Of a DNA stretch of 64,000 nt, positions 11,347-21,429 are shown one piece after another; within the stretch, counting starts at the first letter, position 1; the number at the start of each line of letters is the position of its first letter. The notes beneath the pieces are model-generated. The model saw only the letters and a list, made by a program, of their open reading frames with translations, did not search any database and was not told the origin of the DNA. The translations under genes and the position numbers were made by a program. Source of the DNA: Ceratodon purpureus (Eukaryota > Streptophyta > Bryopsida > Pseudoditrichales > Ditrichaceae); assembly GCA_014871385.1 (NCBI GenBank), contig CM026428.1, forward strand, positions 9,158,772 to 9,222,771, in the 5' to 3' direction.

Positions 11347-14300
11347 ATGGAGAATGGGTTGATGATGCGAGGAGAGCATGGCGGAGGGCAGAGCATGGGG
11401 ATTGATTTGAAGATCGAGGTTGCAATGGCGGGGAATGCGATCGAGGAGCGTCGGAGTGTGGGGGAAGGTGCACATGAACTCGGAGGAGGGGGAGGGGAGG
11501 AGCATGAGCTAGGGGAGGATTGCGAGAACGGGGATGGGAGGATGATGATGGTGGGGGAGCAGAAGCATCACGGGTTTGTGATGAGACGGGACATGCAGTC
11601 GGGAGCTGAGCCGCGGGAGGTGGGGATGATGGAGGAGGAGCACATGGGGTTGGACGAGGAGGGGCCGACGACGCCCACGGGGCCAGCGGGGGGCGAGGTC
11701 GACAGGAAGGACCGGATTTATAAGAAAGGGCCCTGGAGCGTCCCGGAGATGCTGGTGCTGCAATCGGCGAAGCGGGAGGATGTGGTTAGGGCAGGGAAGG
11801 GCAACCCCGGGATCAAGCACCGGACTGCGCAGGAGAAGTGGCAGTCGATCGAGGATTACTGCTGGTTGCACTTCGTGCAACGAAGCGCGCAGCAGTGCCA
11901 GGATAAGTGGGAGTCCATGAGCGCGGAGTTTAAGAAGGTGAAGGATTTCGAGTGTGGGACGCTGCCTGGTCAGAAGCCGTACTGGCAGATGACCATCGAC
12001 GAGCGCAAGTCCGTTCGCGTGCCGCCCAATTTCCAGAAGGAGGTTTATACCGCGCTCTGGGAGTGGTATGATAAGAATCGCATCATCGAACCAGGTATGC
12101 GTGATCGCCTTCATCTGCCGTTGCCTGCATCTTCCTCAATTCTCACAAATATGGGTTGATGCACCAACTTGTCATTCATTGCCAAACTTTGCATTAACTC
12201 TTCTTCCGATCGCCCTCATGTCGATCTCCTACGTCTCAGCGTTTTTTGCACATGTGTAGGATTGATTAACTGGGATTTTATTAAAGTGATTCTTCAAAGG
12301 CTTCGAAGTTATCAGTAATCCGATAAGTAACGATTTTTTGTGAACTTGAGGAGGAATATCAATGTTATAATAACAAGGAAAGAGTGCAAACAAGATTGTA
12401 CCAGGGCCTTGTATGTGAATTGATTGAATAATTTAGTCTTTGACTGGAAGGTTTGAAACATGTAACAGGGACAGGAATGGTTTTGACGAGCATCTCGAAA
12501 ATGGAAGATCTGAAAGCACATTCACCAGTTGCGGGAGGATCTTCGTCTCCGTCAGGAGTTTTGTCACAGAATAGGAAAAGGCCTGTGGAGCGTGCTGTGA
12601 ATCGGGTTCCTCGTAAACTATCTCGAGTTGAAGGCATCTCAGTGCCGGCGAACTTGGATCCTCGGCTCATGACAATAGGTGTGTGCTTGTTGATCAGCAC
12701 CATGTGCTGTGGTTTTCGTTGAAGTCGACGTGTTTTTATGATAGAGTGTAGGGGTTCTTCAGGTGGTAACTACTTTGTTCATTGGAAAGGGTTATGTGTT
12801 TTCTGTGGAGTTTGATCCTGCTCAGATGTAACAGCGCATAGTGGAAAAGGTTTTACTACTCTACTGACTCTTTAACGCTTCTACATATTATCATAGCCAG
12901 GGCTAATGAGACGTATTTGTTTTTTTCTGGATGTGAATCCAAGACAGCCGAAAGAGAAGCTTATTCTATTTTCGAATTAGGCGATTTTGTACTCAGAGAA
13001 GGTGCGACCTTGAGAGGAGCCAAACTAGCGTACAAAACGTGGGGTACAATGAATGAGGATCGGAGCAATGCGATTGTGTACCCAACTTGGTTTGCAGGCA
13101 GGCATTGGGAAAACGACTGGCTCATTGGACCTGGCATGGGCCTAGATCCCTGCAAATATTTCATCATTGTTCCGAACATGCTCGGCAATGGCCTGTCTAC
13201 TTCTCCAAGCAATTGCCCACCTCCATACAACAAGGCTCGGTTTCCTAAGGTCGTTTGTCTGCTTAATATCTGAATGTTTTTTAATCTCGGGCCATAATAT
13301 TGCTGACCTATTAACACACAGGAATTGCACTTTATGTGGTTTTTGTGCTTCAGTGTCAATGTTTGTAACATGTTTTTATTAGAAATAATACCAGTTCTAA
13401 CTTCCTCAATGGTCGAACTCGAATTGCAGGTCAGGGTGGAGGACAATGTCAGAGCACAGTACAAGTTGGTGACTGAGAAGTTTGGAATCCGGAGGCTGAA
13501 GTTGGTAATTGGCTGGTCTATGGGGGCTGCGCAAACTTTTCAATGGGCGACTAGCTTTCCTGATATGGTTGAGCGCATTCTTCCATTCTGTGGCTCAGCT
13601 CGGACAAGCCCGCACAATATTGTAAGTAGCGACAACTTTGTTCGCGGGTTCTTCCTGTCAGTATCGTAGGCATGGGATGATAAAGATTTAGATCAGGTGA
13701 TGTAGGCTTAGGAAATTGGGACGTGTTTTGTTACAAATTTGTCGGGGTTTTCTAAACTATACGGTAGGGGAGAAGAAGCGTGTTGTATCGGCCTAACTCC
13801 TTTGAAAGCAACAAAAAGGAGATTTGATTCTGATTTCTGCTTATTTACTCATTGTTTTGTTAACAATTCTGCAGGTCGTCCTTGAGGGTGTCAAGGGAGC
13901 TCTTACGGCTGATTCCTTGTTTCAGGATGGTTGGTATGAAAAGATACCGTCGAAGGGGCTTCGTGCAGCTGCACGAGTTTATTCGGGCTGGGGATTCTCA
14001 CAATCATTTTACTGGAATGAGGTGCGGATTCTGAACCAACCAAGAATTTTAGGAAGTCCTCTAGCTTCAATGCACATGGATAAGCTTGACTTTACCAGTT
14101 AGGAATTCTAGTTTTTGAAATTTATTGTAAGCAGTGCTCTTGAGTTTAGTGTACTTCCAGCTCTACATTTTTCGATTGTCTAAGATGTTTTGTTTTGGAG
14201 ACGGGGTGACTCGACGTACATTTTTATGTATTGGATTGAGTACAAATTATGCGATCTGTATAATGGCTGTCGTTATGACTGCTTCTTTGTTAGTGCAAGA

Positions 14301-14764
14301 CTAAAGGAAGTGTTTCAAGCTTGTGCCTTAGCACCGTGCTGTTTGAGTTTCATGCCTGTTAACTAATAGCGTTGTTTTGGGTGTAGGTATGGAGGGAGAT
14401 GGGTTACTCAAGTCTGGAAGACTTCTTGATAGGGTTTTGGGAGGGTTTTATCTTGGACAGACGAGATCCAAACAATCTGCTGACTATGTTGTGGACTTGG
14501 CAAAATGGTAACATTGGTCTTACTGAAGGTTTTGAAGGGAGTGTGGAGAAAGCTTTGGCCTCTATTCGAGCCAAGGCAATTGTTATGCCAGCTCAACAAG
14601 ATCTCATTGTTCCCGTCTCTGATGCAGAATACGAGGTTAAGTTTATGCAAAATGCAGAACTTCGAGTTCTACCTGGTGTATGGGGTAACTTTGCTGGTGC
14701 TGGCCTGAATGCGGTTGACACAAAATTTATTGACGCTGCAGTGCGAGATCTGTTGTCAATGTAA
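11347..14764 (+). CDS. Trihelix DNA-binding domain fused to a homoserine acetyltransferase-like alpha/beta-hydrolase
   Basis: Six exons join in phase: 11347-12094, 12469-12678, 12948-13249, 13430-13621, 13875-14021 and 14387-14764, giving 658 residues. Residues 1-118 are Gly/Glu/Met-rich. Residues about 119-249 form a trihelix (Myb/SANT-like) domain with KKGPWSVPEMLVL, the spaced Trp residues and QQCQDKWESMSAEFKKVKDF. After a Ser/Pro/basic linker, residues about 320-658 match the MetX-like acetyltransferase family: LAYKTWG, NGLSTSPSN, the nucleophile elbow GWSMGA (Ser450) and QQDLIVP (Asp605). The family's His in WGHFAG is Asn634 here (WGNFAG). The hydrolase part has no ATG of its own in its first exon, and the 12678/12948 splice restores its frame exactly, which argues for one fused gene. 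Two separate genes with an unseen start remain possible. A DNA-binding regulator with an inactive metabolite-binding domain is an inference. Confidence 0.7.
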
Positions 14765-16122
14765 TTTATTCACATGCTTTTTTAGTGTAAAAATGAAACA
14801 AACCTCGCGTTTCGGCTTCATGTCATCCTCATGCAGTGCGATGTCCTTGTAGCAGGTTTGTTTGTAGATCGGAAAGGTGTAGAGAAGACTCTAGACCTCA
14901 GATGCTGTATCTGGGATAATAGTCTTGAATTGGAACATTTGAACCAATTATATTGATAGTTAGTGGGTTGAATGGGTCAAAGGAACATATTTTGCATTGT
15001 GTCTGCAGGTTTTCCTTGGAACCACAGGTTTTTTGATACATTTGTGTCAACAGGTAAGTGCTGTTTTCTTTTTCTTCTTCTTTTTTTCCCCCCAAGATGA
15101 TGACTTGTATACTTAGCACCTAGAAGGTTAGCATTTTTGTATAAAGCTTGATAATCACTGAGTATGCTTTGCATAATAAACAATTGATTTCATAAGGTGA
15201 AGCTCATACTGAGCCATTTAGAGTGCTGGCTGGAGTTTTATCAAATTGGTGAAGGATATACTGTTTATTTGACGTGGTGACTGACGGCATATATCGGTCT
15301 TTAGCATGATTCGTGCTCCATTTCTATGTGGTATAACATCAGCGACTTTTACATTGATGAAACAGCTATGCAGGTTGTGTAAGCATAACATATTATGATT
15401 ATTCTGTAGAACTGTACATAACATATATCCTACTGTAAATGCTCGATTGTCAATTCCAAAAGCAAGATGCAAGGTAGTGCAGGGCTAATGTTGCTGTCTT
15501 TGTGCAAGTACTTGCAGGTATTGTTTGACAATATCAATCATCTTCAGACAAGGAATGATCAAGTGAGTCGAGCAAAGTTCTCACTTTAGCTCAAGACAAC
15601 CAGTATTGAGATGGCACATGAAACAAAAAAAAGAGTACAAGCAGGGTACCTCAAGCATAGGCTAAATATTTTTAGTCTGTTTTCTACTGAGCATGATAAC
15701 CCTGACCGTGGCATACTACTGAAACCTGTGCTATAACGTGAAGGTGATGGGCAGCCCATCTTACTGTCTAAAATCACCAATAACTTCGCGTTCTGATGAT
15801 TACTTGATAGACCCAGCAGATCCTCTCCGAAAATTACTTTACTACATCGAAGTGTGCTTCTTTAGTGCATTAGTCACATACACATCAGCTAGTCGCCTTC
15901 ACAGAGACAGAATGAACCGGCTTCTCATACAAATGTATGTGTATCCCAAAATGGATTTGGTCCTTGTCAGGGCTGAGGAACCACAATAGTTATCCCAGTC
16001 TGTTACTAGAACTATTAAACGAAATATCCTGAAAGATATACAAAAAGATTATGGCAACTTAAGGTTTTTCCAACAACCTACACCCATCACCTCCTGTCAA
16101 CATATATCACCGTAACTCTAAT
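14765..16122. other. 3' UTRs and intergenic space between convergent genes
   Basis: No coding sequence recognised. The region lies between the stop of the trihelix/hydrolase gene and the stop of the GATA-BTB gene on the other strand and probably holds both 3' UTRs. No clear repeats were seen. Confidence 0.5.
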
Positions 16123-17259
16123 TCAACGGCTTCTCTTTTTGATGTCTAATGTGTATTGTTTCATAAAGCGCAGTATCAGTTCAGGATTACGCTTCATCTC
16201 CAAAACAATATTCCCGGATTCCAGAACTTTGTCGAAGTTCCTGAAGATATATGCGTCACAAAGAAACGCCAAAGCAGTGTGCTTTGACTCCATACCGCCA
16301 CTGGCATTGTATAACTGCCAGCAATTCTCCGGACTCAAGTTCCTCACGGCCAATGCCTTAGTGAGAATCGACCTCAGTCTCTTTTCGACGTCGTACACAC
16401 GGTAGACCTTTAAAAGTTCAACCAAATGCTTGTCGATAGCACCTTCAAACTTCTTCACAGTATCAGAACTTCCATCGTATGCCAAGTAGAGCAAAACTAG
16501 GAACAGCTGCAAACAATCAATAGTCATGTCCTGCATCTCGTAGTGCTTCTCTTCAGGGTGCTTGAACATCGTCGCGAAGAATGAAGATACACTTGCCAGG
16601 ACACAACGGTGCGCTCTGACGGAGCCGCCCTGTGCTTTAAAAGTGACGTCTGCATGAGTCCCTTCGGCGAGCATCTTCATAAGGAAATGAGATTTGATGA
16701 TACAGCTAAGTGGTGTGTGAGGTTTGAGGAACTTGGAGATATCGATGTTGGAGAAATTGAGGTTCGGGGTGCAGACGTTGTGAACAGAGTCTGATGAACC
16801 AGGAACACGGTTGGGGCGTGACTGAAAGGCTAAACCAGTAGTTGGCTGATGCGATCGCAACTCCGGCTCGCGACGACTCAGTTTCACCGCGTTCTTGTGA
16901 GAGTTAGTATGCTTCGAGACTACGTACGTCGGAGACGCAGCGGGGCGGTACTCGGGAAGCAGTTTTCCGAACTTGTGAAATTGCACCCCGCAGGCGTTGC
17001 AGAGAGTCCTTGGTCCCATGGGACCAGCTCTCCACTGCGGAGTGCAATCTGTTTGGCAATGCGTGCACCGCCGCATTGGCTCTGCTGCGCCATCACCCTG
17101 GTAGCTCCTCTTCCTGCCTTCGGTGCTGGTGTGACTATTGATGCTATTGCTGTTGATGGTGTCGTTACTAGCTATGGGATTTAGCTGGCTTTCATCCTGA
17201 GTGATGGTCTCAAGCTTGCACCGCTTTGACCTCTGCGACTGCTCACCGTCTTGCTCCAT
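16123..17259 (-). CDS. GATA zinc finger + BTB/POZ protein
   Basis: An uninterrupted 378-residue frame starting at ATG 17257-17259. Residues about 63-90 hold CTHC-x18-CNAC with CTPQWRAGPMGPRTLCNAC, a plant-type GATA finger (CX2CX18CX2C) expected to bind GATA sites. Residues about 190-290 form a BTB/POZ domain: HADVTFKAQGGSVRAHRCVL, ASVSSFFATMF, then a BACK-like helical region with LSPENCWQLYNASGG. BTB domains dimerise and often bind cullin-3. A basic Ser/Thr-rich linker joins the two, and the C-terminus KKRSR is basic. Plant GATA factors normally pair with CCT/TIFY, CCT-like or no second domain, so this combination is unusual. Role inferred: a DNA-bound adaptor or repressor. The lack of introns is also notable beside intron-rich neighbours. 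Confidence 0.85.
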   Translation of the reverse strand: MEQDGEQSQRSKRCKLETITQDESQLNPIASNDTINSNSINSHTSTEGRKRSYQGDGAAEPMRRCTHCQTDCTPQWRAGPMGPRTLCNACGVQFHKFGKLLPEYRPAASPTYVVSKHTNSHKNAVKLSRREPELRSHQPTTGLAFQSRPNRVPGSSDSVHNVCTPNLNFSNIDISKFLKPHTPLSCIIKSHFLMKMLAEGTHADVTFKAQGGSVRAHRCVLASVSSFFATMFKHPEEKHYEMQDMTIDCLQLFLVLLYLAYDGSSDTVKKFEGAIDKHLVELLKVYRVYDVEKRLRSILTKALAVRNLSPENCWQLYNASGGMESKHTALAFLCDAYIFRNFDKVLESGNIVLEMKRNPELILRFMKQYTLDIKKRSR

Positions 17260-19053
17260 TTTCTAGCGGAAGATTACAACAAATTACAGTTAAGATTCAT
17301 TGTGACGGGACCAAAGTTGTCGAAGAGAGGAGACCAAAAGTTGTCGAAGAAAGAGAAGGTAAATGGTATCTTTATGAAAGATTGAAAACGAAGCACTAAG
17401 CTTACCTACCAAGTAATTGATGAAATTTTCCAGGAACACACAGAGCGAGAACTCACATCTGATCAACACATGAATTGAATCCCGACCGCCTAACAGTTGA
17501 GCAGCTCACCTTCTCCTCAAACAGCAAGAAGATAGCGCAAAGGAACCTCAATGAAGCAAAGTAAGGCTTTCGGACACCAAACTATCAGAAGTGATCACCA
17601 CATATAACACAGAGGGTCCTCGCATGTACGTGCTCTATGCTAACCCAGGATTCTACTGCTTACTACTAGGATAGGTTTCTCCATCTTTTCATTTCTTCAC
17701 TTACTGGTATTGATTTCATGAGCACTCATCTTGAATTACTAGCGTTCATGATTGTTTTCATTGAGCCTGCGATTGAAGGGATGTCTAAACATCATCTGGC
17801 AATTCGTCTGACAACAAGCTCTCTGACTCATGGCCGACCCTAGCTTGTAGAGCCGTAGTTATTATCGTGATTAAACTTGTTTTAGGTTATATGTCTGAAA
17901 TGACAGACTCAACACCAATCTTGTTTAGTTAGTAACAAATTTGTAAGCAAATCAACAAAATCTGTAAGCAAATCAACATATGTAATACATTGATCTTTCA
18001 GATTAGTGGATGAGTGTCACTGCATGGACAGGAGTACGTTTAGTTACAGAAAGACTTGTAATCCTTCTATGTGAATTTACTGATGTGCAATTTATCGATG
18101 GATCATTTGCTTTTCATTAACGAGACAGGGTGGTGTTCATTCAGGTTAGTACATACATGTCTAGTCATGGTGAATAGAAAATGATGGCCCGGAGTTGAGC
18201 TGATTCTTGCAAGATACAGGTAGTCATTGCCATCCCCATCGTGGCAGAGAGGCAAATAACAGAAAAAATAACTGCTGTACTTGAACTTTTTAGGGGATGT
18301 ATCCAGCAAAAACAGTCTGGGTGTCCACGGGAGCTTTCAGTTTTCCTCTTATCTGCATAGTAGTCTTGTTTTTTTCAAATCCACCTCAACTCCATAGAAA
18401 TTGCAAATAATATTGTACTTGTGACGAAGATTAAAAGCTGTCATGTAAGCTACCCACGTTGTACAACTCCTTTTTGGCCTACAATTTGACAATCTCAAAA
18501 GGCGCGTGGATCAGGTAGAGCAAGAACTGATGTTACATCGGTGGCTACGGTAGTATCGATCGACACTAATGCCAAATCTGTTATTGATTCAATGCCAAGT
18601 CACAACCAATGGGAAAGAACTCAATTAAATTCAGTCCATTCCAGTTTTGTTCAATACACAAGATCCCTGCAAACTAAAGTAATCCAATGGTTGGGCCTAA
18701 CCCTGCCGCTAGTTATGTTCTCAAAACTCTACATTTCGACGAGAGTATCTCCAAACTCTACACAACTTAACAATTTCGAAACTTAAGTCTCAAGGACATA
18801 GCAGCTCAGGTCCCCCACTCTGAAGAATCTGGCCATATCTTTCTTAGCCAAATCCTCCGAGTGCACATAAATCAATCCAATGTGGTAATCTAAGTTTACA
18901 AATTAATGCTTGAAAGAATCAGTACTAGCTCAAGTGAAAAAATTCACAAGGGGCCGGTTAAAAAACCAATCTGCCCCAAGTCCTCTCAATCCACTGCCAA
19001 TTGCAATTAGTTGAATGATCCACCAAATAAAAAAATGAGCCTTGAGCAAAAGA
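17260..19053. other. Intergenic and 5' flank of the GATA-BTB gene
   Basis: No coding sequence recognised. The first few hundred bases probably hold the promoter and 5' UTR of the GATA-BTB gene, and the last part the 3' UTR of the XTH gene. AT-rich, no clear repeats. Confidence 0.5.
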
Positions 19054-21429
19054 CTAAGGGTAGTTGTAATTGGGTTCGTTGTATTTGCACTCAGGAGGCA
19101 TAGTAATGATGTTGTTGGTCTTGAACCTGTTCCCGTCGTAGCAGTAGTGGTAGATCACGTAGTTTTTTTCATGGCACTTGAGCTGCTCCCACTGGGCCGT
19201 TGTGAGCGTTGTTATGTCGTTCCACCAATTCCCGGAGCTGCAGGCGGCGACGTAGCTGGCGTTGGGAGACATGGGGCAATCGGGTGACGGATCTTGGAAT
19301 CTAGGTGAGTTCGAGTTGCAGACTGGGCAGGCGTCAATGCCATCGAAGCCCTCGTATTGCAGGATGAAGGGCGCGTATTTCAAGTCGAGCTTGATTTTGC
19401 CTCCTTGAGTGGCCCAACTGCTGCCGTTCCAAAGACTCGTAATAGCCGCCATAGGTCGCCATGTGGGGAATGGTACACCCGGTTTGTTGTGATGCACTCG
19501 AATCACTGAATCGTCCACATACCATCTGCAGCATACATCACCAATCTATCATTTTTCACAACTTTTGGTTTGAGATTGTTGATATCAGATACCTAATCAG
19601 AAACCAGAATTCCACTCACTGTACATGAAGGCATATGTAGGGACCCACTTTAACCAATTTTTGTGCACTGTTTGTCCGTAGGATTGGAAGAATAGTACTA
19701 TGGTGGACATGCATTGCAAAGGTTATTGCCAAATGAGAGTGAAAGGGCGTACATGATAACGTGCTGGTTCCAGAGAAGCGAGTACTTGTGGAAGTCAGCA
19801 GTGGGATCGAATGGTAGGCTATGCCGGACCTCCCTGTTTCCCTTTCCATTCAAGTACGCGTTCGTTTGGAGAGTGATGGGCTGTCCGCTCACGTTACCCA
19901 GGAACTCAAAATCCAGCTCATCGTGAGTGTCCAAGGATTTGTTGTTGGCATCTACATTGGTATGGTTCTCCGGCGAGGTAAACTGCTCGATCAGTAAACA
20001 AAGTCATGTTAATACAACGAACAAATGTTACATCTCTGAGCTCTTCAACAAGAGTTTTGTATCGTAATCAAAAATCATTTCACGTACGACTAAGTGAATT
20101 TGAAACGGAAAATTCCACCATCTCTTAACATGGAACATGAATACAAGCCTGCATGCATCTTGCTACACATGCTTACATAGTAGGTCATAATGAGTCCTGC
20201 AGAATTATCTGGAATCAGCTTCATCCACATGCTGTAATACCCATAGATAAACCGCTTCTGGCTAAGAAAGCCTCCAACTGCAGCCAATGCATCCAACCAC
20301 ATCCACACACATTCAGAAACATATATATCAGTAGCAGCCACAATTGGCCTCCAAATTAACCATATCTTAAACTCATTGAATCTACGCAACCTATGACACC
20401 AAGAATCGAAGTGAGGTGATATCAGCTGGACTTACAGATTTGGTTCTTGGTGCTGATCTTCAGGTCTACATGGAATTGGTCATCACTAACTGTTAGCCCA
20501 CCCGGGGGATCCTTGGGCGTCCAATTGTTCATGTAGTATTTATCCCACCGTGCTGGATTTTGAGGAGGGTAAACTGCAGTGCCAAGGACGGGACACATCG
20601 AGGTAGTTGGGTAGGGATTCGGAGGACTTGGAGGTGCAGGTGGAGGTGGCTTAACTGCAGGTGGAGGTGGACTAAACGCAGGTGGAGGTGGACTAACCGG
20701 AGCCGGAGGTGGATTAATCGGAGCTGGAGGTGGATTAACCGGAGTTGGAGGTGGGGGTGGGCTAACCGAAGTTGGAGGTGGATTAACCGGAGTTGGAGGT
20801 GGGGGTGGGCTAACCATAGTTGGAGGTGGATTAACCGGAGTTGGAGGTGGGGGTGGCTTACTTGCAGGTGGAGGAGGTTGAACTGGAGGTGGAGGAGGTT
20901 TAGCTGCAGGCGGAGGAGGAGGTTTAACTGCAGGTGGAGGAGGTTTAACTACAGGTGGAGGAGGTTTAGCTGCAGCTGGAGGTGGTTTAACTGGGGGTGG
21001 AGGGGTCTTGGGTTTGGGAGGAGGAGACTTGGGTTTAGGAGGGGGAGACTTGGGTTTAGGAGGGGGAGACTTGGGCTTAGGAGGTGGAGACTTGGGCTTG
21101 GGAGGGGGGGACTTCGGCTTCGGTGGAGGAGACTTGGGCTTTGGAGGGGGGGACTTGGGCTTGGGAGGAGGCGACTTCACCGCCTTAGGCTTCAGAGCAG
21201 GAGGTGGAGGTCGTCGTCTTCGCTTGGGAGGTGGAGGCGCTCTCTTCTTCACGGCGAGCTCCCTCCTCACATCGCTTTCACTCAATCCACATTCATTTAC
21301 TACACAAAACTCTTCTATAGATTGCTCATACTCAGTCTGATCCAAAGCCTCGATGAAAGCTGGTATGGTCAAGGTAACCACCACCAAGATGAACAAGAGC
21401 AACGCAGGTCTCCTCGCCTTCGCCATCAT
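19054..21429 (-). CDS. XTH: Xyloglucan endotransglucosylase/hydrolase with proline-rich wall domain
   Basis: Four exons (21429-20436, 20277-20177, 19982-19753, 19525-19054) join in phase to 598 residues. A signal peptide ([19 protein letters not shown]) is followed by residues about 65-265 that are very proline-rich: repeated SPPPKPK, then KPPPP blocks, then [15 protein letters not shown] units. The GH16 part starts near residue 300. The catalytic motif [11 protein letters not shown] is complete (nucleophile Glu, Asp, acid/base Glu), followed by [17 protein letters not shown] and [10 protein letters not shown]. The C-terminal XET_C segment has paired Cys and ends [22 protein letters not shown]. 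XTHs cut and rejoin xyloglucan in the wall. Most XTHs have only a short leader before GH16, so the extensin/PRP-like insert is exceptional and probably anchors the enzyme in the wall (inference). Confidence 0.9.
20998..21175 (-). repeat. In-frame 21-bp repeats encoding SPPPKPK
   Basis: About nine tandem copies of a 21-bp unit lie within the XTH first exon and encode S-P-P-P-K-P-K heptapeptides. The copies differ mainly at third codon positions (CCC/CCT/CCA), which suggests selection on the peptide. Such repeats expand and contract by slippage. Confidence 0.85.

Noticed and set aside
11509-12114. 201-codon frame on the minus strand
   Set aside because: Antisense of the GC-rich trihelix exon, no family features.
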